From NCBI GenBank assembly GCA_051117315.1, contig JBNPEA010000143.1, positions 1 to 9,775 on the forward strand: 9,775 nucleotides of DNA. Reading direction: 5' to 3'. Under the pieces are notes generated by a model. It saw only the letters and a program-made list of their open reading frames with translations. It did not search any database and was not told the DNA's origin. Positions 6,466-9,775 of this stretch are shown piece by piece (the first letter of the stretch is position 1; every line of letters begins with the position of its first letter). The position numbers and the translations under genes are program-made. Source of the stretch: Salinarimonas sp051117315 (GTDB taxonomy: Bacteria > Pseudomonadota > Alphaproteobacteria > Rhizobiales > Beijerinckiaceae).

Positions 6466-7542
6466 TCAGCCGCCGTAGATGACCGCATCGGGAATGACGA
6501 AGCGGGCCGGCCCGATGGAGACCATGTAGCCGTCGGCGACGCGGGCCGTCTCGAAACCGAGGTCGCCGTCGGCCTCGGACTTGTCATAGGCGATCGGCAT
6601 CCCCCCGTCGTAGAAGATCGCGCGGCTCGGCCCGTCCGGCAGGGTGACCGTCACCGTACCGGTTCCATTGCCTTCCCGGACCACCCCGAAGTCGCACTGC
6701 TGCGGCTCGGCGCCCGGCCCGGCATAGCATTCCACCTGTCCGGTGGCATTGTACCCGGTTTGCGGATCGATGGCGTCTTCCTGACCCTGCTGCACGGGCG
6801 CCATCGAGGGCAGCTGTGTCGCAGTCTGGACCGACGCTTCCACGAGGAAGTCACCGGCAGCCCAGCCCTCGACACCTGGATCGGCGCGCGTCGCGACCCG
6901 GCACCAGCGACGGCCTTCGGCCATGCGGCACCCCAGGTTGCGCAGCTCGAGGCCGTTCGGCAGGTTCATGACGATCCGTCCGCCCGTCGATGGCGCGTCG
7001 CGCAGGTTCAGCCCGGTGCCCGCGTCGACCCGCCAGACATCCGGCCCGCCCTGCAGCCCGTCGGCGTAGTCGCCCTGCACGGTGGCGCCGATGTCGCCGG
7101 TGACCGAGATGTCGAGCGTGTAGTCCGCCCGCTCCCCGCGCCGTGCGGCGTTGCGGAAGAGAAACACGCTGATCGTGTATTCGCCCGAGCTTGGCAGAAC
7201 CCCGTCGAAACGGTTGATCTCCGGCATGGAGGGGCCGGTCCGAGTACCGGCCGCGAGCGCCGTGTCGTTCGGTCCGCTGCCGGGGGCGTAGACGTTGAAA
7301 TAGGTCGCCGTGTTGCTCGAGGTCAGGCTGACCTGCATGCGTTGCCCTGCCTCGGCTCCGAGCGTGTAGGCGACGGTCTCTCGGCCGGTCACCCGATCAC
7401 GGATCGTCGTGCCATTCGTCCCGGGGTCGAAGCGTACCTGCTCGGTGCGCAACTCGGGTTCGGCCTGTTGAGCCTCGACCACGGGCGCCGCAAGCACGCC
7501 GACGCCGAGGGCGACGCCCATCATCAGAAGAATCCGCTTCAT
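6466..7542 (-). CDS. Secreted protein with SH3b domain and lysozyme-inhibitor-like N-terminal domain
   Basis: 358 residues from the ATG at 7542-7540, chosen over an in-frame start 18 codons upstream because GGAGGA (7556-7551) is well placed and the product then opens with a signal peptide (MKRILLMMGV..., likely cut after VEA at 24). Residues about 35-150 (ATYFNVYAPGSG, RFDGVLPSSGEYTISVFLFR, RRGERADYTLDISV) look like the beta-sandwich of pre-peptidase-C or PliG-type g-type lysozyme inhibitors. Residues about 168-236 are a bacterial SH3 domain: GLNLRDAPSTGGRIVMNLPNG, then WCRVA and GWAAGDFL. The rest (265-358) is an unnamed beta-rich domain. Four cysteines in two near pairs (205/214 and 272/283) suit periplasmic disulfides. 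SH3b domains often bind cell wall; a role in envelope or lysozyme defence is inference. Probably its own transcription unit. Confidence 0.78.
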   Translation of the reverse strand: MKRILLMMGVALGVGVLAAPVVEAQQAEPELRTEQVRFDPGTNGTTIRDRVTGRETVAYTLGAEAGQRMQVSLTSSNTATYFNVYAPGSGPNDTALAAGTRTGPSMPEINRFDGVLPSSGEYTISVFLFRNAARRGERADYTLDISVTGDIGATVQGDYADGLQGGPDVWRVDAGTGLNLRDAPSTGGRIVMNLPNGLELRNLGCRMAEGRRWCRVATRADPGVEGWAAGDFLVEASVQTATQLPSMAPVQQGQEDAIDPQTGYNATGQVECYAGPGAEPQQCDFGVVREGNGTGTVTVTLPDGPSRAIFYDGGMPIAYDKSEADGDLGFETARVADGYMVSIGPARFVIPDAVIYGG

Positions 7543-7730
7543 TGCTTTCGTCCTCCGCTCCTGGCGCGCCGGTCGAGGCGGCATGGTGACGGTCAACGTA
7601 TCAGAATTCCAAGGGAGGGTCGGTTGCGGACATCTTGGACCGTCTCGATAGCGACGGCGCTCGGGCGACGGTCTTCATCCAGCCGTTTCCAGCCCGGAAC
7701 CGGGACGGCAGCCTCGACGTGATGCCCAAA

Positions 7731-7770
7731 GAAGAAGGCCGCCAAACCCTCGCGGGCGGCGGCCTTCTTC
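7731..7770 (-). terminator. Intrinsic terminator of tRNA-Lys
   Basis: GAAGAAGGCCGCC (7731-7743) and GGCGGCCTTCTTC (7758-7770) are a perfect 13-bp stem around a 14-nt loop, starting 8 bp after the tRNA 3' end on the minus strand. The minus transcript leaves the stem through a pyrimidine-rich CUUCUUCUUU. The region 7543-7730, between this and the SH3b gene, shows no gene or clear promoter that I can support. Confidence 0.8.
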
Positions 7771-7778
7771 AAAACCGG

Positions 7779-7854
<76 letters not shown>

Positions 7855-7897
7855 GGTCCAGTCGGAGGCGGCGTGGCCGCCCCGTCGTGAGGGCGCT

Positions 7898-7926
7898 TCG
7901 ATATCCGAAGCGATGGACCCTGTCCA
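7898..7926 (-). promoter_or_regulatory. Probable promoter of tRNA-Lys, -10 inside a palindrome
   Basis: On the minus strand TGGACA (7926-7921) matches five of six -35 bases and TATCGA (7903-7898) follows at exactly 17 bp as a partial -10. Transcription would begin roughly 35 bp before the mature tRNA. The -10 overlaps a 7-bp stem, CGCTTCG (7894-7900) with CGAAGCG (7906-7912), 5-nt loop. That stem could instead mark the end of the phhA message, but it has no T-run. Confidence 0.5.
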
Positions 7927-7983
7927 GCCCTCATGCGCAGAAAATGGGGACGAATTTCGGCGGGAAAAGCCCCGCGGCCCGGA

Positions 7984-8835
7984 TCAGGCTTCCGCCTTCT
8001 CCCGGTGATAGTCCCCGCTGCCGCGGCTGAGGACGCGGTCGTCTGCGAGGATGTCGCCCGGCTCCAGGTCGGGCTCGCGATCGAGCTCCCGCCATAGCGG
8101 CACGAGTCCGGCGATGTCGAGGCGCGGCCAGGCGTCCGGCCCGTCCAGGACGAAGTAGGTCTCCTGGTAGTCGTCGATCCGGTAGCGGGTGCGCATCACC
8201 CGGCCGAGATCGAAGCCGATCCGGTTGGGCGAGGCGCTCTCGATGGCGAACACGGTCTCGCCCGGCGAGGAGGCGATGCCGGCGCCGACGATCCGCAGGC
8301 CCTCCGGCGTGCGCGCCAGGCCGAACTCGACCGTGTACCAGTAGAGCCGCGCCAGCCGGTGCAGCGTGCCGTGCCGGGCCGCCTCGAGCCCGGCCTTGCC
8401 GTACTCCTCGAGATAATCGGCGTAGACCTGCTGCATGATCAGCGGCACGTGGCCGAACACGTCGTGGAAGACGTCCGGCTCCTCGATGTAGTCGATCTGC
8501 TCGGGCTTGCGGATCCAGTAGCCGGCGGGAAACTTGCGGTCGGCGAGCAGCTTGAAGAACACGACGTCGGGCACCAGGCCCGGCACCGCGACGACCTCCC
8601 AGCCGGTCGTCGCCCGCAGCCGCTGGTTCATCGCCCGGAAGTCCGGGATGCCGTCGTCCGAGATGCCGAGCCGATCGAGCCCTTCGAGGAAGCCGTCGAC
8701 GACGCGTCCTTCCAGCAGCGCCCGCTGGCGCGTGGCGAGCCGCGCCCAGGTGGCGTGGTCCTCGGGGGTGTAGGCGTCGTAGCCCTGGTCCTGCAGGAAG
8801 TCGCGGGGATCGTCGCTCGTGGCGTTGGGATTCAT
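7984..8835 (-). CDS. phhA: Phenylalanine-4-hydroxylase
   Basis: 283 residues, the size of monomeric bacterial enzymes that have only the catalytic domain and no ACT regulatory domain. It converts L-phenylalanine to L-tyrosine with O2 and a reduced pterin. The iron ligands are visible: His124 and His129 in EPDVFHDVFGHVPL (119-132) and Glu170 in YWYTVEFGL (165-173), with the same spacing (5 and 46) as the Chromobacterium enzyme. PGLVPDVVFFKLLADRKFP (85-103) is also typical. The ATG at 8835-8833 has AGGAGG (8846-8841) five bases upstream; an upstream in-frame extension to 8907 has no such support and overlaps the preceding terminator region. Pterin-carbinolamine dehydratase (phhB) and an Lrp-type regulator, often adjacent, are absent here. 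It appears monocistronic between a terminator and a tRNA. Cytoplasmic. Confidence 0.96.
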   Translation of the reverse strand: MNPNATSDDPRDFLQDQGYDAYTPEDHATWARLATRQRALLEGRVVDGFLEGLDRLGISDDGIPDFRAMNQRLRATTGWEVVAVPGLVPDVVFFKLLADRKFPAGYWIRKPEQIDYIEEPDVFHDVFGHVPLIMQQVYADYLEEYGKAGLEAARHGTLHRLARLYWYTVEFGLARTPEGLRIVGAGIASSPGETVFAIESASPNRIGFDLGRVMRTRYRIDDYQETYFVLDGPDAWPRLDIAGLVPLWRELDREPDLEPGDILADDRVLSRGSGDYHREKAEA

Positions 8836-8912
8836 GAATTCCTCCTGAGCCTTTAGACTACAACTCGTGAGCCGCCCCCGGATTTCCATAGGCTCGCGTG
8901 CCACCACCCGCG

Positions 8913-8941
8913 AAAAGGGCGCGCTCCGTCGGAACGCGCCC
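8913..8941 (-). terminator. Intrinsic terminator of the gene upstream of phhA
   Basis: The minus transcript folds GGGCGCGUUCC (8941-8931) with GGAGCGCGCCC (8927-8917) as an 11-bp stem including one G-U pair, loop GAC, followed directly by UUUU (8916-8913). It lies about 30 bp after the stop codon at 8970. It separates that gene from phhA, whose leader occupies roughly 8836-8912. Confidence 0.85.
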
Positions 8942-8969
8942 GCGTGGTCGCCTCGCCGTGAAGGCCGCG

Positions 8970-9775
8970 TCAGCGCGCCTGCGCCTCGATCGTGACGAGC
9001 GGCAAGAGCTCGAGGGGGTTCTGCGTCTGCCCCAGATCCATGACGGGAATGCCCGCCGGGTCGGCGGAGGTGACCACCACGTCGAGCTCGCCGGGCGCTT
9101 CCACGAAGCTCGCCACGGCGTCGCCCAGCGCGCGCGCCTCGGGCGTACCGCCAAGGACGGCCGGCAGCATCGCCCGCGCCATCATCGCGCCCTGGGACCG
9201 CAGGTCCTCCGCCGAGACGCCCTGCTCGGCGGCCTGCATCGCGAGCAGGCGCTCGGCCAGGCCCTCGTCGACGACCGACACGCGCAGGCTCTTCGCGGTG
9301 GCGCCGAGCCAGGTCATCATCGCGACCATCTGGTCGCTGGAGAAGGCGCCCGGCCCGACATTGCCGAAGTCGCCCGAGAGCGCGAGACGGCCCATCTCGA
9401 CTCCGGACAGCGAGGCCTCCTTGATCGCGATCTCCTCGCGCTCGGCGTTCCAGCGCGCGGCGAAGACGCCGGAGACGTCGATCTCCTCGTAGCCGAGCGC
9501 ACGCAGCTGCACGACGCCCTCCTCGCGGGAGCCCGCCGGCAGCACGAAGGCGAGGTTGTCGAAGCTCACGCGCACGTTGGTGGGGGCGCCTTCGAAGGGC
9601 TCGTCCGCGGTCATGGCGAAGGCGGCGAGCGCCACGCTGACCGGCTCGGTCCGGCCCTCGGGCACGACGGTCGCCGTGAGATCCTCGAGCCGCCCCGTGC
9701 CGATCGTCCGCCGCAGGGCACGGGCGGCGCCGGCATCTAGCTCCACCTCCTCGCCCGCGACTGCCCCACTGCCCC
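8970..9775 (-). CDS. Conserved-looking hypothetical protein, C-terminal part
   Basis: The frame is open from the window edge to a TGA at 8970-8972, giving at least 267 residues. A GTG at 9746-9744 is possible as a start, but the frame continues open upstream and the purine-rich GAGGAG directly abuts it without spacing, so I treat the gene as running out of the window. I do not recognise a named family. The visible part alternates short beta strands (VRVSFDNLAFVLP, EEIDVSGVFAARWN, EIAIKEASLSGVEMGRLALS) with an alanine- and methionine-rich helical stretch and a later strand (ELDVVVTSADP). There are no membrane segments, cysteines or obvious catalytic motifs. The paired 'basis vector then SGDFGNV' strands resemble uncharacterised exported proteins of Rhizobiales as I remember them; a signal peptide would lie beyond the window. 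A strong terminator follows. Confidence 0.7.
   Translation of the reverse strand, partial: GSGAVAGEEVELDAGAARALRRTIGTGRLEDLTATVVPEGRTEPVSVALAAFAMTADEPFEGAPTNVRVSFDNLAFVLPAGSREEGVVQLRALGYEEIDVSGVFAARWNAEREEIAIKEASLSGVEMGRLALSGDFGNVGPGAFSSDQMVAMMTWLGATAKSLRVSVVDEGLAERLLAMQAAEQGVSAEDLRSQGAMMARAMLPAVLGGTPEARALGDAVASFVEAPGELDVVVTSADPAGIPVMDLGQTQNPLELLPLVTIEAQAR

Noticed and set aside
7543..7596. Upstream in-frame start for the SH3b protein
   Set aside because: It would add a charged stretch before the signal peptide and bypass the well-spaced GGAGGA ribosome site at 7551-7556.
7564..7610. Possible general-stress (EcfG-type) promoter near GGAAT...CGTT upstream of the SH3b gene
   Set aside because: On the minus strand GGAAT and CGTT are only 7 bp apart, much too close for the usual -35/-10 spacing.

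Overview
The window is GC-rich, tightly packed bacterial chromosome. Long open frames antisense to real genes are a by-product of the high GC content. The gene content (TctABC-type tricarboxylate transport, monomeric phenylalanine-4-hydroxylase, an alphaproteobacterial-looking secreted protein) and palindromic intergenic elements beginning CTAGAGC suggest an alphaproteobacterium, probably of the order Hyphomicrobiales. That placement is inference; there is no rRNA or other marker gene here.

Layout. Positions 1-246 (+) hold the last 81 codons of a short-chain dehydrogenase. It converges on a minus-strand block, with two palindromic elements (246-294 and 303-355) in the junction. The minus-strand block, in transcription order, is: an FMN/4Fe-4S/NAD(P) oxidoreductase of the 2,4-dienoyl-CoA reductase/trimethylamine dehydrogenase class (6308-4317); then tctC (4149-3184), tctB (3187-2678), tctA (2662-1151) and an Asp/Glu/hydantoin-racemase-like protein (1154-360). 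The last four are joined by 4-bp overlaps or a 15-bp gap and form one operon.

The oxidoreductase and the tct operon each have, 60-75 bp before their start codons, an almost identical 18-bp palindrome (CAAAGTGTTGACWYTTTG on the minus strand) that contains the -35 hexamer. They therefore look like two transcription units under one repressor. The probable module is: a periplasmic TctC protein captures an organic acid, TctAB imports it, and the racemase-like protein, the oxidoreductase and perhaps the dehydrogenase process it. The substrate cannot be read from the sequence. Both soluble enzymes depart from family norms. The racemase homologue contains no cysteine at all, so it lacks both catalytic residues. 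The oxidoreductase has Ser and His where Old Yellow Enzyme-type barrels normally carry His and Tyr.

Upstream of this module, and probably unrelated to it, are four more minus-strand units: a secreted SH3b-domain protein (7542-6466), a tRNA-Lys(CUU) with its own terminator and a probable promoter, phenylalanine-4-hydroxylase (phhA, 8835-7984), and the C-terminal part of an unrecognised protein (8970 to the window edge) ended by a clear intrinsic terminator. No transposase, CRISPR array or prophage gene was seen.
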